This document shows positions 50,223-63,766 of a stretch of 64,000 bases of DNA, one piece after another. Position numbers and translations under genes: made by a program. The number at the start of each line of letters is the position of its first letter. Position 1 is the first letter of the stretch. Under the pieces are notes generated by a model that worked only from the letters and a program-made list of their open reading frames with translations, was not told the origin of the DNA and did not search any database. This DNA comes from Gordius sp. MW1 (taxonomy: Eukaryota; Nematomorpha; Gordioida; Gordea; Gordiidae), in NCBI GenBank assembly GCA_964036665.1, contig CAXIYB010000001.1, positions 868,001 through 932,000 on the forward strand, given 5' to 3'.

Positions 50223-53200
50223 TGATATTCGATAAATTTCTGTCTAAATTTTTTGATTATTTTTAAATTTTTGTCTAAATTTGTCGATATTCGATAAATT
50301 TCTGTCTAAATTTTTTGATTATTTTTAAATTTTTGTCTAAATTGGTGGATATTCTATAAATTTCTGTCTAAATTTTTTGATTATTTTTATATTTTTGTGT
50401 AAATTTGTGGATATTCTATAAATTTCTGTCTAAATTTTTTGATCATTTTTAATTTTTGTCTAAATTTGTGTATATTCTATAAATTTCTGTCTAAATTTTT
50501 TGATTCTTTATTTCTCTCTAAATTTGAAAATATTCTATAAATTTCTGTCTAAATTTGTGGATATTCCATAAATTTCTGTCTGAATTTTTTGATTATTTTT
50601 AAATTTTTGTCTAAATTTGTGGATATTCTATAAATTTCTGTCTAAATTTGTGGATATTCTATAAATTTCTGTCTAAATTTGTGGATATTCGATAAAGTTC
50701 TGTCTAAATTTTTTGATTATTTTTAAATTTTTGTCTAAATTTGTGGATATTCTATAAATTTCTCTCTAAAGTTGTGGATATTCTATAAATTTCTGTCTAA
50801 ATTTGTGGATATTCGATAAATTTCTGTCTAAATTTTTTGATTATTTTTAAATTTCTGTCTAAATTTGTGGATATTCTATAAATTTCTGTCTAAATTTGTG
50901 GATATTCGATAAATTTCTGTCTAACTTTGTGGATATTTGATAAATTTCTGTCTAAATTTTTTTTGATTATTTTTAAATTTCTCTCTAAATTTGTGGATAT
51001 TCTATAAATTTCTCTCTAAATTTGTGGTTTTTTTATAAATTTCTGTCTAAATTTTTTGATTATTTTTAATTTTTGTCTAAATTTGATGATATTCTATAAA
51101 TTTCTGTCTAAATTTTTTGATTCTTTATAAATTTCTCTCTAAATTTGAGAATATTCTATAAATTTCTGTCTAAATTTGTGGATATTCGATAAATTTCTGT
51201 GTGAATTTTTTGATTATTTTTAAATTTTTGTCTAAATTTGTGGATATTCTATAAATTTCTGTCTAAATATTTTGATTCTTTATAAATTTCTCTCTAAATT
51301 TGTGGATATTCTATAAATTTCTGTCTAAATTTGTATATGTTAGATAAATTTCTGTCTAAATTTTTTGATTATTTTTAAATTTTTGTCTAAATTTGTGGAT
51401 ATTCTATAAATTTCTGACTAAATTTGTGGATATTCGATATATTTTTGTCTAAATTTTTTGATTATTTTTAAATTTTTGTCTAAATTAGTGGATATTCTAT
51501 AAATTTCTGTCTAAATTTTTTGATTATTTTTATATTTTTGTGTAAATTTGTGGATATTCTATAAATTTCTGTCTAAATTTTTTGATTCTTTAAATTTCTG
51601 TCTAAATTTGTGGATATTCTATAAATTTCTGTCTAAATTTGTGGATATTCGATAAATTTCTGTCTAAATTTGTGTATATTCGATAAATTTCTGTCTAAAT
51701 TTTTTTGATTATTTTTAAATTTCTCATTAAATTTGTGGATATTCTATAAATTTCTTTCTAAATTTCTGGATATTCTATAAATTTCTATCTAAATTTTTTG
51801 ATTATTTTTAATTTTTGTCTAAATTTGTGTATATTCTATAAATTTCTGTCTAAATTTTTTGATTCTTTATAAATTTCTCTCTAAATTTGAGAATATTCTA
51901 TAAATTTCTGTCTAAATTTGTGGATATTCCATAAATTTCTGTCTGAATTTTTTGATTATTTTTAAATTTTTGTCTAAATTTGTGGATATTCTATAAATTT
52001 CTGTCTAAATTTGTGGATATTCTATAAATTTCTGTCTAAATTTGTGGATATTCGATAAAGTTCTGTCTAAATTTGTGGATATTCTATAAATTTCTCTCTA
52101 AATTTGTGGATATTCTATAAATTTCTGTCTAAATTTGTGGATATTCGATAAATTTCTGTCTAAATTTTTTGATTATTTTTAAATTTCTGTCTAAATTTGT
52201 GGATATTCTATAAATTTCTCTCTAAATTTGAGGATATTCTATAAATTTCTGTCTAAATTTGTGGATATTCGATAAATTTCTGTCTAAATTTGTTGATTAT
52301 TTTTAAATTTTTGTCTAAATTTGTGGACATTCTATAAATTTCTGTCTAAATTTTTTGATTCTTTATAAATTTCTCTCTAAATTTGTGGATATTCTATAAA
52401 TTTCTGTCTAAATTTGTGGATATTCGATAAATTTCTGTCTAACTTTGTGGATATTCGATAAATTTCTGTCTAAATTTTTTTGATTATTTTTAAATTTCTC
52501 TCTAAATTTGTGGATATTCTATAAATTTCTCTCTAAATTTGTGGTTTTTTTTATAAATTTCTGTCTAAATTTTTTGATTATTTTTAATTTTTGTCTAAAT
52601 TTGTGTATATTCTATAAATTTCTGTCTAAATTTTTTGATTCTTTATAAATTTCTCTCTAAATTTGAGAATATTCTATAAATTTCTGTCTAAATTTGTGGA
52701 TATTCCATAAATTTCTGTCTGAATTTTTTGATTATTTTTAAATTTTTGTCTAAATTTGTGGATATTCTATAAATTTCTGTCTAAATTTGTGGATATTCTA
52801 TAAATTTCTGTCTAAATTTGTGGATATTCTATAAATTTCTGTCTAAATTTGTGGATATTCGATAAATTTCTGTCTAAATTTGTGGATATTCCATAAATTT
52901 CTGTCTGAATTTTTTGATTATTTTTAAATTTTTGTCTAAATTTGTGGATATTCTATAAAGTTCTGTCTAAATTTGTGGATATTCTATAAATTTCTCTCTA
53001 AATTTGTGGATATTCTATAAATTTCTGTCTAAATTTGTGGATATTCGATAAATTTCTGTCTAAATTTTTTGATTATTTTTAAATTTCTCTCTAAATTTGT
53101 GGATATTCTATAAATTTCTCTCTAAATTTGTGGATATTCTATAAATTTCTGTCTAAATTTGTGGATATTCGATAAATTTCTGTCTAAATTTGTTGATTAT

Positions 53201-55237
53201 TTTTAAATTTTTGTCTAAATTTGTGGATATTCTATAAATTTCTGTCTAAATTTTTTGATTCTTTATAAATTTCTCTCTAAATTTGTGGATATTCTATAAA
53301 TTTCTGTCTAAATTTGTGGATATTCGATAAATTTCTGTCTAACTTTGTGGATATTCGATAAATTCCTGTCTAAATTTTTTTGATTATTTTTAAATTTCTC
53401 TCTAAATTTGTGGATATTCTATAAATTTCTCTCTAAATTTGTGGTTTTTTTATAAATTTCTGTATAAATTTTTTGATTATTTTTAATTTTTGTCTAAATT
53501 TGTGGATATTCTATAAATTTCTGTCTAAATTTTTTGATTCTTTATAAATTTCTCTCTAAATTTGACAATATTCTATAAATTTCTGTCTAAATTTGTGGAT
53601 ATTCGATAAATTTCTGTCTAAATTTGTGGATATTCGATAAATTTCTGTCTAAATTTTTTGATTATTTTTAAATTTTTGTCTAAATTTGTGGATATTCTAT
53701 AAATTTCTGTCGAAATTTGTGGATATTCGATAAAGTTCTGTCTAAATTTGTGGATATTCTATAAATTTCTCTCTAAATTTGTGGATATTCTATAAATTCT
53801 GTCTAAATTTGTGGATATTCGATAAATTTCTGTCTAAATTTTTTGATTATTTTTAAATTTTTGTCTAAATTTGTGGATATTCTATAAATTTTTGTCTAAA
53901 TTTTTTGATTCTTTGTAAATTTCTGTCTAAATTTGTGGATATTCTATAAATTTCTGTCTAAATTTTTTGATTCTTTATAAATTTCTCTCTAAATTTGTGG
54001 ATATTCTATAAATTTCTGTCTAAATTTGTGGATATTCTATAAATTTCTGTCTAAATTTGTGGATATTCTATAAATTTCTGTCTAAATTTGTGGATATTCG
54101 ATAAATTTCTGTCTAAATTTGTGGATATTCCATAAATTTCTGTCTGAATTTTATGATTATTTTTAAATTTTTGTCTAAATTTGTGGATATTCTATAAAGT
54201 TCTGTCTAAATTTGTGGATATTCTATAAATTTCTGTCTAAATTTGTGGATATTCTATAAATTTCTGTCTAAATTTGTGGATATTCGATAAATTTCTGTCT
54301 AAATTTTTTGATTATTTTTAAATTTCTCTCTAAATTTGTGGATATTCTATAAATTTCTCTCTAAATTTGTGGATATTCTATAAATTTCTGTCTAAATTTG
54401 TGGATATTCGATAAATTTCTGTCTAAATTTGTTGATTATTTTTAAATTTTTGTCTAAATTTGTGGATATTCTATAAATTTCTGTCTAAATTTTTTGATTC
54501 TTTATAAATTTCTCTCTAAATTTGTGGATATTCTATAAATTTCTGTCTAAATTTGTGGATATTCGATAAATTTCTGTCTAACTTTGTGGATATTCGATAA
54601 ATTCCTGTCTAAATTTTTTTGATTATTTTTAAATTTCTCTCTAAATTTGTGGATATTCTATAAATTTCTCTCTAAATTTGTGGTTTTTTTATAAATTTCT
54701 GTATAAATTTTTTGATTATTTTTAATTTTTGTCTAAATTTGTGGATATTCTATAAATTTCTGTCTAAATTTTTTGATTCTTTATAAATTTCTCTCTAAAT
54801 TTGACAATATTCTATAAATTTCTGTCTAAATTTGTGGATATTCGATAAATTTCTGTCTAAATTTGTGGATATTCGATAAATTTCTGTCTAAATTTTTTGA
54901 TTATTTTTAAATTTTTGTCTAAATTTGTGGATATTCTATAAATTTCTGTCGAAATTTGTGGATATTCGAGAAAGTTCTGTCTAAATTTGTGGATATTCTA
55001 TAAATTTCTCTCTAAATTTGTGGATATTCTATAAATTCTGTCTAAATTTGTGGATATTCGATAAATTTCTGTCTAAATTTTTTGATTATTTTTAAATTTT
55101 TGTCTAAATTTGTAAATATTCTATAAATTTCTGTCTAAATATTTTGATTCTTTAGAAATTTCTCTCTAAATTTGTGGATATTCTATAAATTTCTGTCTAA
55201 ATTTGTGGATATTAGATAAATTTCTGTCTAAATTTTT
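50223..55237 (-). repeat. 31-bp satellite array, inverted (5.0 kb)
   Basis: Cassette-free satellite. An internal tandem repeat of about 1239 bp is marked by AAATTCCTGTCTAAAT (53362 and 54601), close to the 1238-bp spacing of the same variant in the left arm (6553 and 7791). Near 51331 the odd monomer GTATATGTTAGATAAAT recurs at 59259. No gene is seen. Confidence 0.92.
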
Positions 55238-56092
55238 AATATTTCTCTGTTTATCTATAAATCCCCCCCTCACTACGCTACTGGGTAAAACATACGTTCA
55301 ATTTCACATAATTTTTAATTTTATGACAACGCATTTATTCATTGTTTTTTTAGTTTCCTCCAATGAATCTTAGAATTTACAATACATCATAATTTTGGCC
55401 ATATTTTTCAATCAAAGATTTAGTACTTACAACCATGGTTTCAGATATACATCGGCAAATTTCAACAAAAAATTGTAATTCTCTTTATAATCAAAAATTA
55501 TTAACTTAAAAAAAATCTAAATTAAAACAAATAATAGATGGCGGTATAAAAGATTGAACTTAAGACTTCATATAGCTTCGAAATATGATGAAGACGAATA
55601 ATAAAAGTAAAATTATGTGTAAAATGTAAAAATAATGATTTATTTATTTGTGTATACCACATTTAAAGATCCATAAAATAAATTTGGCACAATCATTCTT
55701 AGCCACCATGAATTAGATATGCAAAATATCCTTATATATAGCTATCTTCTACATATATATGTATGTATACAATGTATTTATGTATGTTGCAATGTATTTA
55801 TGTATGCAATGTATGTATGTATGTACTAAGGTATGTATGTACGTATGTAATGTATTTATGTATGTATGCAATGTGTTTATGTATGTATGTATGCATGTTG
55901 TCGCGGGCCCAAATTTTTATTCACGGCCATGTAATGTATTTATGTATGTATGCAATGTGTTTATGTATGCATGTTGGGCGCGGGCCCAAATTTTTATTCA
56001 CGGCCCGCCCACTCACGGTGGTATTAAAAAAAAATTCACGCCCACTCACGCTTCTTCTTCTTCTTTATCGTGTTGAAAATCCCACAGACGGT
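55238..56092 (-). repeat. Composite-repeat cassette, copy 13 (full, inverted)
   Basis: Partner of the copy at 47369, sharing TTGTCGCGGGCC. It has the shortest homopolymer (seven) and a 2-bp deletion, AAAAAATTGTAATTC for AAAAAATATGTAATTC, which breaks the frame upstream of the micro-ORF. Confidence 0.9.
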
Positions 56093-57228
56093 TGATATTC
56101 GATAAATTTCTGTCTAAATTTTTTGATTATTTTTAAATTTTTGTCTAAATTTGTTGATATTCGATAAATTTCTGTCTAAATTTTTTGATTATTTTTAAAT
56201 TTTTGTCTAAATTGGTGGATATTCTATAAATTTCTGTCTAAATTTTTTGATTATTTTTATATTTTTGTGTAAATTTGTGGATATTCTATAAATTTCTGTC
56301 TAAATTTTTTGATTATTTTTAATTTTTGTCTAAATTTGTGTATATTCTATAAATTTCTGTCTAAATTTTTTGATTCTTTATTTCTCTCTAAATTTGAAAA
56401 TATTCTATAAATTTCTGTCAAAATTTGTGGATATTCCATAAATTTCTGTCTGAATTTTTTGATTATTTTTAAATTTTTGTCTAAATTTGTGGATATTCTA
56501 TAAATTTCTGTCTAAATTTTTTGATTATTTTTAAATTTCTCTCTAAATTTGTGGATATTCTATAAATTTCTCTCTAAACTTGTGGATATTCTATAAATTT
56601 CTGTCTAAATTTGTGGATATTCGATAAATTTCTGTCTAAATATGTTGATTATTTTTAAATTTTTGTCTAAATTTGTGGATATTCTATAAATTTCTGTCTA
56701 AATTTTTTGATTCTTTATAAATTTCTCTCTAAATTTGTGGATATTCTATAAATTTCTGTCTAAATTTGTGGATATTCGATAAATTTCTGTCTAACTTTGT
56801 GGATATTCGATAAATTTCTGTCTAAATTTTTTTGATTATTTTTAAATTTGTCTCTAAATTTGTGGATATTCTATAAATTTCTCTCTAAATTTGTGGTTTT
56901 TTTATAAATTTCTGTCTAAATTTTTTGATTATTTTTAATTTTGTCTAAATTTGTGGATATTCTATAAATTTCTGTCTAAATTTTTTGATTCTTTATAAAT
57001 TTCTCTCTAAATTTGACAATATTCTATAAATTTCTGTCTAAATTTGTGGATATTCGATAAATTTCTGTCTAAATTTTTTGATTATTTTTAAATTTTTGTC
57101 TAAATTTGTGGATATTCTATAAATTTCTGTCTAAATATTTTGATTCTTTAGAAATTTCTCTCTAAATTTGTGGATATTCTAAAAATTTCTGTTTTGTGGA
57201 TATTAGATAAATTTCTGTCTAAATTTTT
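56093..57228 (-). repeat. 31-bp satellite block, inverted, short (1.1 kb)
   Basis: Duplicate of 48226-49361 with few changes (CTCTAAACTTGTGG near 56573). It ends in the same CTGTTTTGTGG short monomer. No gene is seen. Confidence 0.92.
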
Positions 57229-58087
57229 AATATTTCTCTGTTTATCTATAAATCCCCCCCCCTCACTACGCTACTGGGTAAAACATACGTTCAATTTCAC
57301 ATAATTTTTAATTTTATGACAACGCATTTATTCATTGTTTTTTTAGTTTACTCCAATGAATCTTAGAATTTACAATACATCATAATTTTGGCCATATTTT
57401 TCAATCAAAGATTTAGTACTTACAACCATGGTTTCAGATATACATCGGCAAATTTCAACAAAAAATATGTAATTCTCTTTATAATCAAAAATTATTAACT
57501 TAAAAAAAATCTAAATTAAAACAAATAATAGATGGCGGTATAAAAGATTGAACTTAAGACTTCATATAGCTTCGAAATATGATGAAGACGAATAATAAAA
57601 GTAAAATTATGTGTAAAATGTAAAAATAATGATTTATTTATTTGTGTATACCACATTTAAAGATCCATAAAATAAATTTGGCACAATCATTCTTAGCCAC
57701 CATGAATTAGATATGCAAAATATCCTTATATATAGCTATCTTCTACATATATATGTATGTATACAATGTATTTATGTATGTTGCAATGTATTTATGTATG
57801 CAATGTATGTATGTATGTACTAAGGTATGTATGTACGTATGTAATGTATTTATGTATGTATGCAATGTGTTTATGTATGTATGTATGCATGTTGGGCGCG
57901 GGCCCAAATTTTTATTCACGGCCATGTAATGTATTTATGTATGTATGCAATGTGTTTATGTATGCATGTTGGGCGCGGGCCCAAATTTTTATTCACGGCC
58001 CGCCCACTCACGGTGGTATTAAAAAAAAATTCACGCCCACTCACGCTTCTTCTTCTTCTTTATCGTGTTGAAAATCCCACAGACGGT
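57229..58087 (-). repeat. Composite-repeat cassette, copy 14 (full, inverted)
   Basis: Partner of the copy at 49362, sharing TTTACTCCAATG and the TTTGTCGATATTCG flank; its homopolymer is nine, not eleven. Confidence 0.9.
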
Positions 58088-60350
58088 TGATATTCGATAA
58101 ATTTCTGTCTAAATTTTTTGATTATTTTTAAATTTTTGTCTAAATTTGTCGATATTCGATAAATTTCTGTCTAAATTTTTTGATTATTTTTAAATTTTTG
58201 TCTAAATTGGTGGATATTCTATAAATTTCTGTCTAAATTTTTTGATTATTTTTATATTTTTGTGTAAATTTGTGGATATTCTATAAATTTCTGTCTAAAT
58301 TTTTTGATCATTTTTAATTTTTGTCTAAATTTGTGTATATTCTATAAATTTCTGTCTAAATTTTTTGATTCTTTATTTCTCTCTAAATTTGAAAATATTC
58401 TATAAATTTCTGTCTAAATTTGTGGATATTCCATAAATTTCTGTCTGAATTTTTTGATTATTTTTAAATTTTTGTCTAAATTTGTGGATATTCTATAAAT
58501 TTCTGTCTAAATTTGTGGATATTCTATAAATTTCTGTCTAAATTTGTGGATATTCGATAAAGTTCTGTCTAAATTTTTTGATTATTTTTAAATTTTTGTC
58601 TAAATTTGTGGATATTCTATAAATTTCTCTCTAAAGTTGTGGATATTCTATAAATTTCTGTCTAAATTTGTGGATATTCGATAAATTTCTGTCTAAATTT
58701 TTTGATTATTTTTAAATTTTTGTCTAAATTTGTGGATATTCTATAAATTTCTGTCTAAACTTTTTGATTCTTTATAAATTTCTCTCTAAATTTGTGGATA
58801 TTCTATAAATTTCTGTCTAAATTTGTGGATATTCGATAAATTTCTGTCTAACTTTGTGGATATTTGATAAATTTCTGTCTAAATTTTTTTGATTATTTTT
58901 AAATTTCTCTCTAAATTTGTGGATATTCTATAAATTTCTCTCTAAATTTGTGGTTTTTTTATAAATTTCTGTCTAAATTTTTTGATTATTTTTAATTTTT
59001 GTCTAAATTTGTGGATATTCTATAAATTTCTGTCTAAATTTTTTGATTCTTTATAAATTTCTCTCTAAATTTGAGAATATTCTATAAATTTCTGTCTAAA
59101 TTTGTGGATATTCGATAAATTTCTGTGTGAATTTTTTGATTATTTTTAAATTTTTGTCTAAATTTGTGGATATTCTATAAATTTCTGTCTAAATATTTTG
59201 ATTCTTTATAAATTTCTCTCTAAATTTGTGGATATTCTATAAATTTCTGTCTAAATTTGTATATGTTAGATAAATTTCTGTCTAAATTTTTTGATTATTT
59301 TTAAATTTTTGTCTAAATTTGTGGATATTCTATAAATTTCTGACTAAATTTGTGGATATTCGATATATTTTTGTCTAAATTTTTTGATTATTTTTAAATT
59401 TTTGTCTAAATTAGTGGATATTCTATAAATTTCTGTCTAAATTTTTTGATTATTTTTATATTTTTGTGTAAATTTGTGGATATTCTATAAATTTCTGTCT
59501 AAATTTTTTGATTCTTTAAATTTCTGTCTAAATTTGTGGATATTCTATAAATTTCTGTCTAAATTTGTGGATATTCGATAAATTTCTGTCTAAATTTGTG
59601 TATATTCGATAAATTTCTGTCTAAATTTTTTTGATTATTTTTAAATTTCTCATTAAATTTGTGGATATTCTATAAATTTCTTTCTAAATTTCTGGATATT
59701 CTATAAATTTCTATCTAAATTTTTTGATTATTTTTAATTTTTGTCTAAATTTGTGTATATTCTATAAATTTCTGTCTAAATTTTTTGATTCTTTATAAAT
59801 TTCTCTCTAAATTTGAGAATATTCTATAAATTTCTGTCTAAATTTGTGGATATTCCATAAATTTCTGTCTGAATTTTTTGATTATTTTTAAATTTTTGTC
59901 TAAATTTGTGGATATTCTATAAATTTCTGTCTAAATTTGTGGATATTCTATAAATTTCTGTCTAAATTTGTGGATATTCGATAAATTTCTGTCTAAATTT
60001 TTTGAATTTGTGGATATTCTATAAATTTCTTTCTAAATTGTTTGATTCTTTGTAAATTTCTGTCTAAATTTGTGGATATTCTATAAATTTCTGTCTAAAT
60101 TTTTTGATTTTATAAATTTCTCTCTAAATTTGTGGATATTCTATAAATTTCTGTCTAAATTTGTGGATATTCGATAAATTTCTGTCTAAATTTTTTGATT
60201 ATTTTTAAATTTTTGTCTAAATTTGTGGATATTCTATAAATTTCTGTCTAAATATTTTGATTCTTTAGAAATTTCTCTCTAAATTTGTGGATATTCTATA
60301 AATTTCTGTCTAAATTTGTGGATATTAGATAAATTTCTGTCTAAATTTTT
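58088..60350 (-). repeat. 31-bp satellite block, inverted (2.3 kb)
   Basis: Follows 50223-52050 in order, with two extra monomers near 58750. It then switches near 59.98 kb to the order found before the cassette at 47369. No gene is seen. Confidence 0.92.
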
Positions 60351-61208
60351 AATATTTCTCTGTTTATCTATAAATCCCCCCCCTCACTACGCTACTGGGT
60401 AAAACATACGTTCAATTTCACATAATTTTTAATTTTATGACAACGCATTTATTCATTGTTTTTTTAGTTTCCTCCAATGAATCTTAGAATTTACAATACA
60501 TCATAATTTTGGCCATATTTTTCAATCAAAGATTTAGTACTTACAACCATGGTTTCAGATATACATCGGCAAATTTCAACAAAAAATATGTAATTCTCTT
60601 TATAATCAAAAATTATTAACTTAAAAAAAATCTAAATTAAAACAAATAATAGATGGCGGTATAAAAGATTGAACTTAAGACTTCATATAGCTTCGAAATA
60701 TGATGAAGACGAATAATAAAAGTAAAATTATGTGTAAAATGTAAAAATAATGATTTATTTATTTGTGTATACCACATTTAAAGATCCATAAAATAAATTT
60801 GGCACAATCATTCTTAGCCACCATGAATTAGATATGCAAAATATCCTTATATATAGCTATCTTCTACATATATATGTATGTATACAATGTATTTATGTAT
60901 GTTGCAATGTATTTATGTATGCAATGTATGTATGTATGTACTAAGGTATGTATGTACGTATGTAATGTATTTATGTATGTATGCAATGTGTTTATGTATG
61001 TATGTATGCATGTTGGGCGCGGGCCCAAATTTTTATTCACGGCCATGTAATGTATTTATGTATGTATGCAATGTGTTTATGTATGCATGTTGGGCGCGGG
61101 CCCAAATTTTTATTCACGGCCCGCCCACTCACGGTGGTATTAAAAAAAAATTCACGCCCACTCACGCTTCTTCTTCTTCTTTATCGTGTTGAAAATCCCA
61201 CAGACGGT
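60351..61208 (-). repeat. Composite-repeat cassette, copy 15 (full, inverted)
   Basis: Complete cassette with consensus minisatellite and an eight-base homopolymer. Its downstream satellite (TTTGTTGATATTCTATAAAT, then the ATATTTTTGTGT monomer) matches that after the half cassette at 45484, making this the closest relative of the right-hand half cassette in the window. Confidence 0.9.
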
Positions 61209-62907
61209 TGATATTCGATAAATTTCTGTCTAAATTTTTTGATTATTTTTAAATTTTTGTCTAAATTTGTTGATATTCTATAAATTTCTGTCTAAATTTT
61301 TTGATTATTTTTATATTTTTGTGTAAATTTGTGGATATTCTATAAATTTCTGTCTAAATTTTTTGATTATTTTTAATTTTTGTCTAAATTTGTGTATATT
61401 CTATAAATTTCTGTCTAAATTTTTTGATTCTTTATTTCTCTCTAAATTTGAAAATATTCTATAAATTTCTGTCTAAATTTGTGGATATTCCATAAATTTC
61501 TGTCTGAATTTGTGGATATTCTATAAATTTCTGTCTAAATTTGTGGATATTCGATAAATTTCTGTCTAAATTTGTGGATATTCCATAAATTTCTGTCTGA
61601 ATTTTTTGATTATTTTTAAATTTTTGTCTAAATTTGTGGATATTCTATAAAGTTCTGTCTAAATTTGTGGATATTCTATAAATTTCTGTCTAAATTTGTG
61701 GATATTCTATAAATTTCTCTCTAAATTTGTGGATATTCTATAAATTTCTGTCTAAATTTGTGGATATTAGATAAATTTCTGTCTAAATTTTTTGATTATT
61801 TTTAAATTTTTGTCTAAATTTGTGGATATTCTATAAATTTGTGTCTAAACTTTTTGATTCTTTATAAATTTCTGTCTAAATTTGTGGATATTCTATAAAT
61901 TTCTGTCTAAATTTTTTGATTCTTTATAAATTTCTCTCTAAATTTGTGGATATTCTATAAATTTCTGTCTAAATTTTTTGATTATTTTTAAATTTCTCTC
62001 TAAATTTGTGGATATTCTATAAATTTCTCTCTAAATTTGTGGATATTCTATAAATTTCTGTCTAAATTTGTGGATATTCGATAAATTTCTGTCTAAATTT
62101 GTTGATTATTTTTAAATTTTTGTCTAAATTTGTGGATATTCTATAAATTTCTGTCTAAATTTTTTGATTCTTTATAAATTTCTCTCTAAATTTGTGGATA
62201 TTCTATAAATTTCTGTCTAAATTTGTGGATATTCGATAAATTTCTGTCTAACTTTGTGGATATTCGATAAATTCCTGTCTAAATTTTTTTGATTATTTTT
62301 AAATTTCTCTCTAAATTTGTGGATATTCTATAAATTTCTCTCTAAATTTGTGGTTTTTTTATAAATTTCTGTATAAATTTTTTGATTATTTTTAATTTTT
62401 GTCTAAATTTGTGGATATTCTATAAATTTCTGTCTAAATTTTTTGATTCTTTATAAATTTCTCTCTAAATTTGACAATATTCTATAAATTTCTGTCTAAA
62501 TTTGTGGATATTCGATAAATTTCTGTCTAAATTTGTGGATATTCGATAAATTTCTGTCTAAATTTTTTGATTATTTTTAAATTTTTGTCTAAATTTGTGG
62601 ATATTCTATAAATTTCTGTCGAAATTTGTGGATATTCGATAAAGTTCTGTCTAAATTTGTGGATATTCTATAAATTTCTCTCTAAATTTGTGGATATTCT
62701 ATAAATTCTGTCTAAATTTGTGGATATTCGATAAATTTCTGTCTAAATTTTTTGATTATTTTTAAATTTTTGTCTAAATTTGTGGATATTCTATAAATTT
62801 CTGTCTAAATATTTTGATTCTTTAGAAATTTCTCTCTAAATTTGTGGATATTCTATAAATTTCTGTCTAAATTTGTGGATATTAGATAAATTTCTGTCTA
62901 AATTTTT
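61209..62907 (-). repeat. 31-bp satellite block, inverted (1.7 kb)
   Basis: Satellite carrying the GTCTGAATTTGTGG and ATAAAGTTCTG variants and the AAATTCCTGTC marker at about 62270. No gene is seen. Confidence 0.92.
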
Positions 62908-63766
62908 AATATTTCTCTGTTTATTTATAAATCCCCCCCCCTCACTACGCTACTGGGTAAAACATACGTTCAATTTCACATAATTTTTAATTTTATGACA
63001 ACGCATTTATTCATTGTTTATTTAGTTTCCTCCAATGAATCTTAGAATTTACAATACATCATAATTTTGGCCATATTTTTCAATCAAAGATTTAGTACTT
63101 ACAACCATGGTTTCAGATATACATCGGCAAATTTCAACAAAAAATATGTAATTCTCTTTATAATCAAAAATTATTAACTTAAAAAAAATCTAAATTAAAA
63201 CAAATAATAGATGGCGGTATAAAAGATTGAACTTAAGACTTCATATAGCTTCGAAATATGATGAAGACGAATAATAAAAGTAAAATTATGTGTAAAATGT
63301 AAAAATAATGATTTATTTATTTGTGTATACCACATTTAAAGATCCATAAAATAAATTTGGCACAATCATTCTTAGCCACCATGAATTAGATATGCAAAAT
63401 ATCCTTATATATAGCTATCTTCTACATATATATGTATGTATACAATGTATTTATGTATGTTGCAATGTATTTATGTATGCAATGTATGTATGTATGTACT
63501 AAGGTATGTATGTACGTATGTAATGTATTTATGTATGTATGCAATGTGTTTATGTATGTATGTATGCATGTTGGGCGCGGGCCCAAATTTTTATTCACGG
63601 CCATGTAATGTATTTATGTATGTATGCAATGTGTTTATGTATGCATGTTGGGCGCGGGCCCAAATTTTTATTCACGGCCCGCCCACTCACGGTGGTATTA
63701 AAAAAAAATTCACGCCCACTCACGCTTCTTCTTCTTCTTTATCGTGTTGAAAATCCCACAGACGGT
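62908..63766 (-). repeat. Composite-repeat cassette, copy 16 (full, inverted)
   Basis: Last complete cassette. Private changes are CTGTTTATTTATAAATC at the satellite edge and CATTGTTTATTTAG. Nine-base homopolymer. Confidence 0.9.

Larger units (their letters stand above)
47250..52050 (-). repeat. 7.9-kb tandem duplication of the inverted arm, first copy
   Basis: Contains the cassettes at 47369 and 49362. Both recur about 7867 bp later (55238 and 57229) with the same private variants: the TTGTCGCGGG change in one and TTTACTCCAATG in the other. They also share the damaged monomer CTAAAAATTTCTGTTTTGTGG near 49312/57179. Past the second cassette the offset becomes about 7928 bp, because the second copy has two extra monomers near 58750. 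Confidence 0.82.
55100..59975 (-). repeat. 7.9-kb tandem duplication of the inverted arm, second copy
   Basis: Second copy of the block starting near 47.25 kb, with two cassettes and their satellite. It ends near 59.98 kb. There the sequence switches to the TTTTTTGAATTTGTGG junction also found at 47.02 kb, 12982 bp away. The final cassette pair thus reuses the order found just before the first. Confidence 0.82.
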
